In this document: piece after piece, positions 44,761 to 55,989 of the stretch
How the letters are laid out: each line of letters begins with the position of its first letter
Position numbering within the stretch: the first letter of the stretch is position 1
Assembly: GCA_037957365.1 (NCBI GenBank)
Contig: JARHVA010000001.1
Span: 14,772,001-14,836,000 of the forward strand
Direction: 5' to 3'
Source of the DNA: Torreya grandis
Taxonomy: Eukaryota; Streptophyta; Pinopsida; Cupressales; Taxaceae
DNA: 64,000 nucleotides
Made by a program: the position numbers and the translations under genes
Notes under the pieces: generated by a model
What the model saw: the letters and a program-made list of their open reading frames with translations, nothing else
Database searches by the model: none
Told to the model about the DNA's origin: nothing

Positions 44761-45185
44761 TTGACAGGATCATCTCCTTTGAATCTTGCCCAATATGACC
44801 AAATTCCTAGAGCAGCTCTTAAAAGTGTTCCTTATTTTAGTGGAGAAGGTCCTATTACTCCCATTGAACACATTAAAAACATGGCAAAATTTTGTAACAT
44901 ACATAATATCACTCAAGAGAATATATCTATCAGGTTATTGGCATTGTCTTTCAAAGGGAAAGATTTAGATTGGTATGGAACCCTACCTCATGCTTCTATT
45001 GCTTCATGAGATGAACTAGGGAATTTATTATCTAAGATGTTTGAAGAGAAGAGTGATTATTTGTCACTACTTTGGAAAGACTACTATCAAGAGGGATCCT
45101 CAAGATTTCATGCAAGATTTTAACTCTAGAGAGTACAAATATTTAGAGATAAGTTGCTTGCTCTTGGGAAGGTGTGTACTAGAGA
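44761..45185 (+). pseudogene. X gag fragment
   Basis: The open frame 44761-45009 contains YDQIPRAALKSVPYFSGEGP, IEHIKNMAKFCNIHNI and LALSFKGKDLDWYGTLP, the start of a gypsy gag capsid domain. A TGA replaces the Trp codon that normally follows (SIAS-stop-DELGNLL). Frame changes begin near 45060. The domain is cut short near 45185, where RT-type sequence begins, so the end of gag, the nucleocapsid and protease were deleted. Confidence 0.8.
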
Positions 45186-46070
45186 AGAAAAGGTATGCTT
45201 TCATTGAATTATGCAAATAATTTTTTGATATCTTTGCATGGGAATATAGTGATTTAAAAGGCTTTGACATAAATTTATCTCAACATACCATAGAGTTAGA
45301 TGAGAATTCCAAGCCTATAAAGCAAATGCAAAGGCCAATCAATCTTAAGATTGAGCCTCTTATGAGGAAGGAGCTTACAAAGTTGATTGAGTCTAAAATC
45401 ATTTTTCCTATTAAGCATTCATCTTGGTTGGCAAAATTAATCTCATTAAGGAAGAAAAATGGGAAAATAAGGTTATGTGTTGAATTTAGAGATTTGAATA
45501 GAGTTTCCTTGAAATACCATTATCCCCTTCCTTTCATGGAGCAAATTTTTCAAGTTGTGGTAGGTAGTGAAAGGTCCTCACTCCTTGATGGATATTCAAG
45601 ATATAATCAAATTTTGGTAAAGGAGATCAATAAAAGACAACCTTTAACACTAAATGGGGCACATATGATTATATGAAAATGCATTTTTGTTTGTCTAATG
45701 CTGGGGAAACATTTCAAAGTTTAATGGATATGGATTTTTAAGGCCTAATAAATTATAAAGTGCCGGTGTATCTTGATGATATCACGATCTTCTCCAAAGA
45801 TGCAAATGATCATTTGAATCATCTTAGGAAGATTTTTGAGAAATTTAGAGATTTTTAAATATCTCTTAATCCAAATAAGTGTGTGTTTTCTATCCATGAA
45901 GGTAAACTTTTGGGACACATTGTTTCAAAGAAATGTCTATTTATAGATCTTGAAAGGGTGAGTGCAATCTTAGCATTGACTTTACCCAAACACAAGAAAG
46001 GTTTGTAAAGCTTCTTTGGAAAAATAAATTTCATAAGAAGGTTTATTATTTATTTTTATAACTTTGTCAA
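45186..46070 (+). pseudogene. X reverse transcriptase (degenerate)
   Basis: The open frame 45326-45676 contains LMRKELTKLIESKIIFPI, KNGKIRLCVEFRDLN and YHYPLPFMEQIFQVV. After a frame change come MKMHFCLSNAGETFQ and the active site VYLDDITIFSKDAND, with YLDD intact at 45769-45780. SLNPNKCVF and GKLLGHIVS follow. It resembles the V RT more than those of W and Y. Confidence 0.85.
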
Positions 46071-46600
46071 GCCTATAATCTCTACGTCAAGGAAAGAGAG
46101 TTTTGAAGAGATCAAGCAAGCTATTGCTCAAGCTCCGACTCTTGAAAGTCCTAATTTATCAAAGGATTTAAACTTGTATATTTATGGAAATGAATAATTA
46201 ATATTTTACATGATCACTCAATCAAATGAAGAAAACTTGGAGTGGCCTATTGTCTTCTTTAGTCAAGGATTGGAAGGCTATGAGGTAAGGTACACTTATG
46301 TAGAGAAGTAAGTACTTTCAATTGTTAGAAGTATAAATAAGTTTAGGCACATGTTATCTAACAATAAGATTAATATATTGGAACCTAATCCTAATGTCAA
46401 AGACTTCCTTTTGAGTAGAGATTTGAATGAAAAAAGAGCTGGTTGGATTTAAAAAGTAATGGAGTATGATGTAGAAATCAAGACAACCAAGCTAGTAAAA
46501 GGGAAGGGATTATGTGAACACCTTGCTTCAGATTTGAAAGGATAAAAGGAAGCTATTTTATCCATTAAATATGATCCTATGACAATTTCATCATCACCAA
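46071..46600 (+). pseudogene. X RNase H, gypsy type (degenerate)
   Basis: Pieces in order are FEEIKQAIAQAPTLESPNL, SKDLNLYIYGNE, EWPIVFFSQGLEGYEVRYTY, KFRHMLSNNKINIL and DLNEKRAGWI. The D of the usual F-x-x-Y-x-D/S-A-S motif is lost. Stops are present at two or more Trp or Gln positions. Confidence 0.75.
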
Positions 46601-47870
46601 TGAGGATTTGGAAACAATAAATGATCCATTTTATTCAAATCAGTGAATGTTCACACAGCTTAGATAGAGCCAAAAGAAGGTATTTTAGGTTACAATCTAT
46701 CCCTTATGTTCTTATTGATGGAGTATTATTTAGGAAAGATTTATCAGGTGTAATTTTAAGATGTGTTGAATCAGATCAGGTTGAGAATATATTATTTGAG
46801 TTTCATGATAGACCAGTAGGTGGTCGTCACTTTGCTCTAAGGACCACAACTATCAAAATTATGATAGTTGGTTATTTTTGGCCTAGTTTGTTTAAAGATA
46901 CTAATTCTTAGGTAAGTAAATGTCAAAAATGTGCTCTCTTTGATGGAAAAAAAAAATTAACCTTACCTCTTCATCCAATATAATTAGAACAACCTTTCAT
47001 GCAATGGGGTCTAAATTTCATAGGCTTAATCAACCCACCTTCTAGTGTTGATCAAAAGTGGGTGTTAGATACTATAAATTACTTTAAAAGATGGGTGGAG
47101 GATGTATCTATTAAGGAATCAAATGAAAGTTTAGTTTTAGACTTATATTAAGGCATAATGAAAATATTTGGGGCTCCTTTAGTAATAATTTCAAACAATG
47201 CATTGGCTTTCCTTGGAATGAAGACAAGTGAGTGGGATTTGAAACATGGTATCTATCTTAGTACTTCCACTAGCTATTATCCATAATAAAATAGACTAGA
47301 TGATTCCAATAATAAGAATCTAATTAGGATTATCAAGAGAACAATGGAGGAGAACCAAAGAACTTGGCATTCCAAATTGAAGACCACTCTTTGGGCTGAT
47401 GAAATCACCCCTAAGAGAGCCATTGGAAAATCACCATATACACTTGTTTATGGAAGATATGCTAGATTACATATTTCAGTTGAGTTACCAGATTTGGATT
47501 TCACTTAACAACTAGAGTTGATCGAAAATGAAAGCATGGAGGTCAGGTTATGTGAGTTAATGGAGCTTGAAGAAACAAGGGATCAAGCTTTTGCATAGTA
47601 TGAGAGCTCACCAAGATCAAAAAAAGAAATATTTGATAATAAAGCCATGCTAAGAACCTTTCATGAAGGATACATTATTCTAAAGTGGGATGAAGATAGT
47701 GTTAAGCTTGGAAAACACACAAAGTTTGATGCTTTTTGGAGTGGCCTTTATGTCATCACTCAATGCAAGTAACACAATGCTTTCCAAATCTCAAATTTGG
47801 ATGGAAAGGAAATTCATATCCCAATCAATTTGATTTATCTTAAAAATTCATATTAAGTTGTTCCTCTCTC
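46601..47870 (+). pseudogene. X integrase (degenerate)
   Basis: The zinc domain is partly visible in the open frame 46621-46911 (LIDGVLFRKDL, ILFEFHDRPVGGRHFA, VGYFWPSLFKDTN) and CQKCALF. The core has QWGLNFIGLINPPSSVDQKW, INYFKRWVEDVS and FGAPLVIISNNALAF, in which the second catalytic Asp is Asn. In the N-G-Q-A-E-S segment the Glu is replaced by Asp and neighbouring codons are stops. RTWHSKLKTTLWADEITPKR and SPYTLVYGR match V's integrase closely. The C-terminal piece FWSGLYVITQCK follows. Confidence 0.85.
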
Positions 47871-48105
47871 TTTGTACATAGCTTTTTTTTTCTTATTTTC
47901 CCTAAGTGTTTATGCACATGTGTAAGTCTTGTTGGTGTCTTGCTTTGTTTTGTGTTGTTTGGTGTGGGGTGGTTATTTTTTGTGTGTTTTAGGCAATTCC
48001 TTACTAGTTGTATTAAAGAATTTATTTGAATCCCTTATCCCATGGATAGGGTAAGGCTACTTATATTTGGTATAGTAGGCATACTACCCCTATGAGTCAC
48101 CAATT
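47871..48105 (+). other. X 3' untranslated stretch, no clear polypurine tract
   Basis: About 235 bases separate the integrase end from the right LTR. They contain TTTTGTG-rich sequence and GGATAGGGTAAGGC, but no purine run touches the LTR start at 48106. Confidence 0.4.
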
Positions 48106-51100
48106 TGTTGACTAAATTTGATCTTGCAGGTCAAATTGGGACCCATATAGGTAAAAACTTAATTTTTATATGTTTTAGTGGTCTAATGTTTTGTCATAGG
48201 GTATTTTATATTCTATTTGATATAATTTTATGCCTTTTTAGCCTTAGTCATGGTCTAATTAGTTTATATGTCACTTTGAGTCACTTAGTAGGCATTTAGG
48301 GGTCATAAATGCAAGTGGCATAGTTTTCAAGGTGTCCAAGTTTCTTAGTTTCCTTTCAAACATATAAAAAGTTAGATTACCTATTAGGAATGTTAGTCCC
48401 ATCTGAATCTTGCAGGTTATCTAACTAAAAATCAAGAAACCAACTGAAAGGGGAGTAGTTTGGCACTTGTATGACCCATGAGGGAAGGTGACATGTGGGA
48501 GAAGGTCATGAAATTTATCTTCATCTTCCTAAGACTCATATAAATGCTTGACATCATTTATAAGTGCTAAAATAGGTCTAAAACTATTTTGCTCCTTCTT
48601 TGCCCTTCTAGACACATAGAAATGATCAAAAGGTTCATGTTGGTATGGTCAGTAGAAGAGGTTTCAAGATAAATGCCTTTAGGGGGTGATATTACACTCA
48701 TAGATATTAATTTACATAACAAGTTTTCAAATATTGGTCAACTATGCTTTATGAATCATCTCTAACAAGTTGACTATATTTTTTTGCTCACTATTTCTTG
48801 CACCCTAAAGTTTTTGCTCTAATTTAGATAGGTCCATACAATCCAATTGGTGATGTTTACTCTTGATTATTTAAAATCCCTCTTAAAATGATATCCATTC
48901 TTGGTTTCATGTTTCAAGATGTTTTTATAGGCAAATCATCTCATGTTGTAAGAGGGTGTAACCATTTGAAGTCTTAGTCAAGTTTTCCTAGTTTGAGAAG
49001 ACTTGGTTCTATGGAAGGGTCTCATGTGAATGGGATATGATGTTTCACATGATAATTTACATATTTATCACCTCTATCCATGTTTTATCTCATCACACCA
49101 TGCTTTGGTCAATCTTTAATCTTGCTATACTCACAATCAACTCTTTGCCCATTCTCACTTGGAGTAATAGGGAATCACATGTATGGAACATGTTTAGTAT
49201 GATTCATGGGAGTGTAAAGAATATATCATGATGTTGAAAATATTATCATATCAATAAAATTAGGTATGAAATATCACTTGGCATAAGAAGGGACTGTGTT
49301 ATCACCTCAGTCACATGTAGCCATATAATAGAGATATGCACCTATAGGTGCCTATAAGAAGTGAAGACATCAAAAAGAGATGTATGAACCTATATAAGGA
49401 TATAAGACCTCATATTGTTTCATTTAGATACTTTAAGGAAGATATAAATTAACCATGGAGTTAGTTTCCTTGGAACATGGATCATTTCATGTTCACTACC
49501 TACATACAACTCAAATTACACCTACTGGTGCCCTCTAGAGGATGTCATGTTGAAAGGGGAGTATTGATAGTTGTTTCAAATCCTTTGTAATTATAGGATT
49601 GAATTTGAACACCTGGAGATGTTATATAATTAATCATCAACAAATATATCTCACATACTACCAAATTTTTGTCCATTGCCTGTATGTGAAAATGTTCACC
49701 TATAGGTCACAGAGCCATGAAGGTACTTATACAGAAAGTTAGAGCATGGTAAAGCCTTATTTTGAATCCTAGCATGTGGGTTGATCATGATAGACCTATT
49801 TTAGGTGTCAAATGGTAAAATGGAGGTGTAAACCATTTTATAGGAGGTGATGACTAAGTTCAAGGATTTAATCCCTAAAAGGTGAAATTAGAGGTCCAAG
49901 CCATTTTGATAAAGCCATATAATAAGGTTATAAAGACTCTTGGTGCATAAAAATAACCATACCTTGTAACCTACATAAAAGAGAAGAATTTTCAAGAGAT
50001 GGGGTCAAGATAATTACTATAAAATGGTTATTGAGAGACTCAAAGCTATACTTTCATCACTAAATTTAGGCAATGAAACCTACAAGATTTGAAACTCCAG
50101 GATGACTCTAGCACCCGAGGTTGCAAACTAGATCATGCCACCATGTTTGAATGGTTATAAGTAGCTAGAAATAACACTTATGATTTAGTGATCATTTAAA
50201 GAGGATGATACATTGAATTTTGATCTTATTCATACCTACAAGTGTCCCTTCCTCTGAAAATGTGCACCTATAGTTGACTGTGAGTTTCTATACCATCTAT
50301 GAGAGGGACTTAAGCATGGAAATACATACATTGGTATATGAAATATGATTCAAATTAGCTTATATGATATAAAGGTAAGGTGGTACATGTTTCAAAATGA
50401 CTTCTTGCCCATAGGCCTCTACTTGCTCTAATACGATCAACTATAGTTGACTGTAGGCAACAATAGGTTGAGGAGTGAGGTCTAAGCATGGGTATAACAT
50501 AAAGATTATTAAAAATGAGTCAAAAAAGTATAAAATTATCCTATAGGATTATAATAGGGTTTTAGACACTATACCTAGGTTCAAGTAATCATGATCACCT
50601 ATAAGAAAGTGAAACATAGTCAAGAAATTGACCTCAGTCTAGGTTAATCTCAGTAAGGGAAGAACCAAGTAGGGTTTGGAAAAGTGTCTAATGGTTTAGG
50701 TGATTGAAAAATCCCTAATATAGGCAATAAAACCTTGTGATACTCTCATGATGAGTATAAAGTAAAGAGAATAGACACTATGGTGAACTACACAGTATGC
50801 ATCCTAAACCTTAAATAGTCTACCTTCAAAGGGGTATATTTTGGTTTTTGGGAGAGTTGGAAGGTAAATGAGATGAATAAGTGATAAATTTTGGTGTATA
50901 AGGTCCTAAAAACTTGGGGAAACTCCTCCACCATTTGGTTTTTTTGGGAAAATAGGGGAAGTTCCCTCTATTTTGTCTCAGATAGAGGGCACTCCCTTAT
51001 GCATAAAACATATATTTTTGGAGAAGAATGGTGAAAAGGATGGACCAAAGGCTATAGAGACATTTCAAGAAGGTTTAGGAAGTTGAAGCATACCTAAAAA

Positions 51101-53071
51101 AATATGAGGAATCAAGCAAATAAGGGAGAATCTCAGCAAGGTCTAGAACTCCAAGGTTGCAGATAAGCCTGTTAGGTAGGGTTTTGGCCTAAAGCCCAAA
51201 TGAGAAGCCACCTTAATTTCTAGGTGTAGGATGGAATTATAACCTATTTATCATGTTCATAGGTTATTTTTAGATGTGTACAATCCACCAATTTATAGAG
51301 AAATCATAAGGTATCCATTTTGAGCTTAGAGATAACATTAAGCCAATGCAATTGAGAAGACAAGCTCAATATGGTAACTTTGAGTACTCATATATCCATT
51401 TAAACTTTGCATGGAAATCCAATAATTTTGGAGGGGTTGAAAGGGGTCTTGGAAATCACATTTTTGGTAGTTCCAATGTCAGATTTTTATGAACAAAGCT
51501 TAAGAGCCTAGAAGACCTAAAACCCTTACTAACCCTTAGATAAGGACACGATTGAGAAAACAAGCATGAAGATATATCTAAATGGAATTAAATGACCATG
51601 AAAGTGGTTAGAGTTTGAATATGAATATTTAGTGTTCTTACTCATCAATTTTGGTGCTACCCTACATATACAGACATGGTAAAAAATGACTTTCTTTGAC
51701 TATTTTGTGTATTGTATAGGTTATAGGGACTTTCAAGAAGATTAATAAACTTTGGGAGTTATAATAAGACTTATTATAACTCAATATGAAAATTTAATAC
51801 TATATAAAATATCCTAAGTGTTCCTACCATTAGCTCCATCTCAACTAGTCAAACTGGTATAGTGACCAAGATAGTGAGAAGTGTGAGAACTTCAAGTGGG
51901 AGCTTATTTAAGGTATACCTAAGAAATATAAGGCCAAAAATGGTATTTTAAAGTTTCATACACTCTATTGTATGAATTTTCATGAGAAACTGAAGCCATT
52001 TTGGAATCCAAGTGTGCAAGGTGTGTGAAAGAGGATTTTTTTACTATAGGCAGTGATGGCTCACTTTCAAAGGAATCCAGGTGATTAGGAATGCAACCAA
52101 TGCATGGAGAAGCATGTATAAGGCCCTTAAATCTTAATATAATCATTATACCTATACCTAATTATTTTTGGGATGTTCTAATAGAGCTAGATGATGAAGG
52201 CAATTTTTTGAGACAAGGAATTTCATGCCACATTCCAGGAGTTTCATGTCTTGAATTGACACTTGTGATTTTTGAACTTGCATGGTTAGTTTCATATCCT
52301 CTTCTCATACACATGTAACCCTTATTATCAACATTACAAGTGTTCAAGTGACCTTTGGACTTCCATTTTCTAACTCCTCTCCCAAATACTATAAGTAGTG
52401 ACTTTTTGGGCTCTTTTGGGTAGCCTCCATTAGTTAATGGTGAAACCCTAGCCAATTTTGTATTTGAATGTCTCTTGAAGAAATAAAAAAGTGAATTTAC
52501 CTACTTACATGTTTCATGATTTATTCTAGTTGTAAAATATTGTTGATCTTGTCTAGTAAAAGATAGTCTTTTCTAGCATGCTATCTTTGAATGTCCACCA
52601 AGTATGCAAAAGAATAATTGTTGTAGGTCTTTTTTAGTGTTCCTTATTAGTTTATGAGAGTTTTAGAAGTTATTTATGACTATATTCTCCAAAATATCAT
52701 TTATTATCCCTCCTAAACATCAATATACCTCTTGAACCTAGCATATGAAACATTGATGTAATAATCTATCTTGAGTTGTGAGTTATGTGTGAAAGAAGCT
52801 TTGATTTAATCTAAGTAGTATAAGTTCAATAAATAGGAGGAAACTCATTATTGGTGCATCACCTTTTAGATTTTTTCATTTTTCTTCTTAACCTTTTTCA
52901 TGCAATGTTGATAAGTAGGAAAGTACTTCAAAGAGTGCATCAAGGGAACTAGCCCTTCTAGAGATTCATCTCACCAATTGATTACCCACAACAAGTGAGA
53001 TGTTTTCATTGTGCCACTTGGATGAGGAGAGTTGAGACATCTCCTCAAGGGGATAATTACAAGTGATAATA
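48106..53071 (+). repeat. X right LTR (4966 bp)
   Basis: It starts TGTTGACTAAATTTG and ends AAGTGATAATA. It aligns with 18916-23809 plus 44310-44394 over its full length. It has no convincing open frame; small frames (49037-49231, 52091-52318) are not conserved in the left copy. It holds short palindromes such as GCACCTATAGGTGC (49338-49351) and TCAACTATAGTTGA (50437-50450). Confidence 0.9.
52390..52398 (+). promoter_or_regulatory. TATA-like box, X right LTR
   Basis: TATAAGTAG lies in the context CCCAAATACTATAAGTAGTG, conserved with the left LTR. AATAAA follows at 52482-52487, giving a short R region. Confidence 0.5.
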
Positions 53072-53076
53072 GATAC
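53072..53076. repeat. Target-site duplication of element X, right copy (GATAC)
   Basis: It is identical to 18911-18915. The W reading frame resumes here (Asp-Thr, then a TAG in the place of Trp, then NLHFDVT). Confidence 0.9.
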
Positions 53077-53540
53077 CTAGAACCTTCACTTTGACGTCAC
53101 CAAATATATCCAAGGAGTTGGGGTAGGTTGTATTCTAACTAATCCTCATGGTAAAATAATCCCTTTGGCATTCCATCTAACCTTTGATGTCACTAATAAC
53201 ATGGTAGAATATGCAGTGTTAATATTAGGCATAAAATCAACACTTAAATTATATATTCCATATCTTCATGCTTTGGGTGACTCCAAACTTATCTTCTTTC
53301 AGGTTAATAGTGACTACCAATGTAAAATTGAAAATATTGTCACTTATCATCAAATAGATACCACCCTAACCAAAGAGTTTGCCTCTTTTACCATTGAGCC
53401 CATTCTAAGAGATCAAAACTCTATCACTAATTCTCTTGCTTCTTTAGCATCCTTATTTCATCCTCATCAAGTACTTAGTCATTATCAAATTTTTATTCAA
53501 ATAAGAAAGTCCCCATCTTCTATCCTTTCATAAGATTTAC
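53077..53540 (+). pseudogene. W archaeal-type RNase H (Tat second RNase H)
   Basis: The frame reads NLHFDVTKYIQGVGVGCILT, then PLAFHLTFDVTNNMVEYAVL, then a long open frame (53165-53533) with LHALGDSKLIFFQVN and FTIEPILRDQNSITNSLASL. These match the N-terminal F-D-G, the central N-N-x-A-E-Y, the D-S-x-L and the C-terminal R-x-x-N-x-x-A-D segments of the Tat extra RNase H. The first Gly and the last Asp are changed. Confidence 0.83.
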
Positions 53541-54345
53541 TTATCTATCACATTGAGGCTATTATTATTCAAAAAGTCCCATGGTATAGAAATATTATCT
53601 AATTCCTTTAACATCAAACTTATCTTTCAGACACAGATTCTTTTGAAAAGACTAGAATTCAAAAACAAGCTATTAAATATGTCTTTTGATATAATACCCT
53701 TCATTATCATAATGTAGAAGGTACCCTACTCCACTGTGTAATTGAAGAAGAGGTCCCTCCTCTCCTAAAATAAGCACATGGGGGAATTTATGGTGGTCAT
53801 TGTAGTGAACATGCTACAACACACAAATGCCTATGTATGGGATAATTTTGGCCTACATAAGAAAATGATGCTATCAATTTTTCTAGAAAATGTAGTCCTT
53901 TCCAAATCCATGATGATCTAATACATTCACCACTAACTGAGCTCCAAACTATGGAATCTCCTTGGTCATTTTCCATGTGGGGATTATATCTCATCAACAA
54001 ATTGCCTCGATCATCAAGATGGTCAAGTTTTTATCATCAATGCTATTGAATATTTTACCAAATGGGTAAAATCCATGCCTCTTATCAATGTCACAAGAAC
54101 CAAAATTTATAAATGTATCTTTAACCAAATAATCTATAATTTTGGAGTTCCCCATACTATCATTTGTGATAACAGTGGCAATTTCAAGAACAAGGATGTA
54201 AACAGTTATGTACCAAATTTAAAATATCCCACAAATTCTCCACACCTTGTCATCCAAAATGCAATGGTCAATTGGAGGCCAATAATAAAATTCTCAATAA
54301 AATACTCTAAAAGACCATTCAATAAACCCACATATATATATTGAA
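53541..54345 (+). pseudogene. W integrase, truncated
   Basis: Visible pieces are HGGIYGGHCSEHATTHKCL (zinc domain), IHDDLIHSPLTELQTMESPW and WSFSMWGL. The core follows: FTKWVKSMPLINVTRTKIYK, FNQIIYNFGVPHTIICDNSG and NFKNKDV. The catalytic Asp of I-C-D-N is kept. The homology to Tat integrase stops near 54345, just past the N-x-K-I-L segment. Confidence 0.8.
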
Positions 54346-54667
54346 ATACAAGTTGAAATACTTGAAAAGTTTGCATGGCATCAGGGTAATGTGTCTTGCT
54401 TGGCACAAATGGAAGATAAAAGAGAGATGGATTAGTATACAATAGAAGATAATTAGATATGATAACATATAATGGAAGGATCAAGTGATTTTAGTCTCAT
54501 AGGAGACAATAACTCCATCATGGTAGTTGAGTTGCCATTGAGAACAATATTGAGTCAAGATGAAGAAGAGATGGTAGCCAAATAACAAGCAAAAGTTGAA
54601 GAGGAACAAGGAGAACTTCAAGAGAGCAAGCAAGAAGTGGTTATGTTTAATTTTTTTGCTTCATGTG
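54346..54667 (+). other. Unassigned 320 bp between W integrase and V LTR
   Basis: One frame gives SIMVVELPLRTILSQDEEEM and a Gln/Glu/Lys-rich tail. The first part faintly recalls the V-E-L-P-S-L-R segment after the integrase core of Tat elements, so this may be the decayed C-terminal end of W. It could also be unrelated sequence. Confidence 0.3.
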
Positions 54668-54859
54668 TATTGGGTGAATATTTTATCACCAGCTAACTGA
54701 CAAAAAAATGGGTATATCAACCTCAGCATAAGGAGATTTATATGGTAAAATGTGCAAGTTTACCACAACATAATGAGATAAATATCTCCTCTCATCAAGG
54801 GGAGGTTCCCTATAAACTACTATATACTAATATAAGCTAAAAATACACTTAGGGGTGAA

Positions 54860-54980
54860 ATAACATCATCCATCTCTCTTTTTTTAGAGATGATGTTCAC
54901 AAAGTCAAGGAGAATTCTTGGGTAATTACTGATGGCATTTCTCTTCTTTTAGAAATGATGTTCAAAAAACTAGAGGAGAC
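54860..54980 (+). repeat. Two tandem hairpin units, 65-bp period
   Basis: 54871-54892 folds with CATCTCT/AGAGATG and 54936-54957 with CATTTCT/AGAAATG, 7-bp stems. The single stem difference (C-G to T-A) is compensated. Each is followed by ATGTTCAMAAA and a GGAGA-TTC-TGGGTA block. Confidence 0.75.
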
Positions 54981-55014
54981 TTCCTGGGTAGTAACTATAA
55001 CCACAAGAAACACA

Positions 55015-55425
55015 TGAAAGCACAAAGTCTTTTGTTGCTCCTCTTATTGATTTAGGATGAAGTAACACAGTAGAATGAAGTGTAGCACAAAGTCTCCACC
55101 TCAACTACAATATAATAAAATGTTATGAAGGATAATGGGATCTCAAAGTCTCTCCAATATCCTTTTCACTGAAACATAAAACATAGACTAAAGATAATTA
55201 TGGCAGCACAAAGTCTCCCACAGTCAGCTTCAGGACACCTTCTAGATTATTTTCACTAAAACTATTTATTTGATTAGATGAACAAGACTATATTTAGGAA
55301 ACATACATAAGAATAATTTCCTAGATAGCATAAGCTATTTCAACATAAAGTCTAAAAGGTTGCTTGCTTTCTCATTCAAATAATAAAATATGATTAACAA
55401 TTTGAGCTCAAAGTCTCAAAAATGC
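55015..55425 (+). repeat. Diverged tandem array with AGCACAAAGTCTCC core
   Basis: The core occurs near 55020, 55086, 55143, 55204, 55343 and 55409. The spacing is about 57-66 bases, with one double gap. Sequence between cores is poorly conserved. Confidence 0.6.
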
Positions 55426-55989
55426 CTTTCAATTTGGGTAGAGTTTCGCTTCTAATAAAAAAATATCTCTCTCATACAAACTGAGAGATTACAATATATA
55501 TCAACCAAAGAAAGACTTTGGCACTTGTTTCCATGAAATGGCCCATGCTGTGTTCAATGCATTGAATACATTGAAAATTCTATAAAGGGGCCATGCTGGA
55601 TCAGATTACCAGCCTGGACTTTGGAATGTTAATCATCTCAAATGTCTCCTCCAAAGCATGGGCTGCCTGGTCCTCTTTATGATGCTTACACAACTATCCA
55701 TGCACCTTTACTTTGATGAAGAAAAATAATCCATGCCTTTGAATGCTTACACTCTCTGATGTCCACTTGGTGGACTATTCCACCTATTGGAATAACTCTC
55801 CTGTACATATTTTTGGATTTTTTGTAACATTCCCTCTTTCCTCAATACATTTTGTCTCTTCCTAGTGATCTGAGCTCTTAGTCTATCTTCTCGCTTTCTG
55901 CTAGTTCCTTTGGCTCATTCTTTGGCTGGTCATTGAGTTTGTTCTTGGGTCTATATTATTTGAAAAACAAATTTGACATCCATGGGGAC

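Larger units (their letters stand above)
18916..53071 (+). mobile_element. Element X: Ty3/gypsy with giant (about 4.97 kb) LTRs, split by Y
   Basis: Direct repeats run 18916-23809 plus 44310-44394 (left, split) and 48106-53071 (right). Both start TGTTGA and end AAGTGATAATA. The internal region is only 44395-48105 (3.7 kb) and holds gag, RT, RNase H and integrase pieces. Protease is missing. An exact 5-bp duplication (GATAC) flanks the whole. Excluding Y the element is about 13.7 kb, of which nearly three quarters is LTR. LTR divergence is large (my estimate by eye is in the 15-20 percent range), so the insertion is old. Confidence 0.88.
12188..54345 (+). mobile_element. Element W: Ty3/gypsy (Tat-like), split by element X
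   Basis: The 5' part (gag, protease, spacer, RT, RNase H) ends at 18910/18915 and the 3' part (archaeal-type RNase H, integrase) starts at 53072/53077. Removing X and one copy of GATAC joins the two halves in the same reading frame, so both are one element. It is cut off inside the integrase near 54345, and no 3' LTR is in the window. The 5' LTR is taken to be LTR A. All domains are broken. An RNase H duplicate between RNase H and integrase is the hallmark of the Tat lineage. Confidence 0.8.

Noticed and set aside
52091..52455. Frames on both strands in the X right LTR (75 and 97 codons)
   Set aside because: Neither is kept in the left LTR at the corresponding place.
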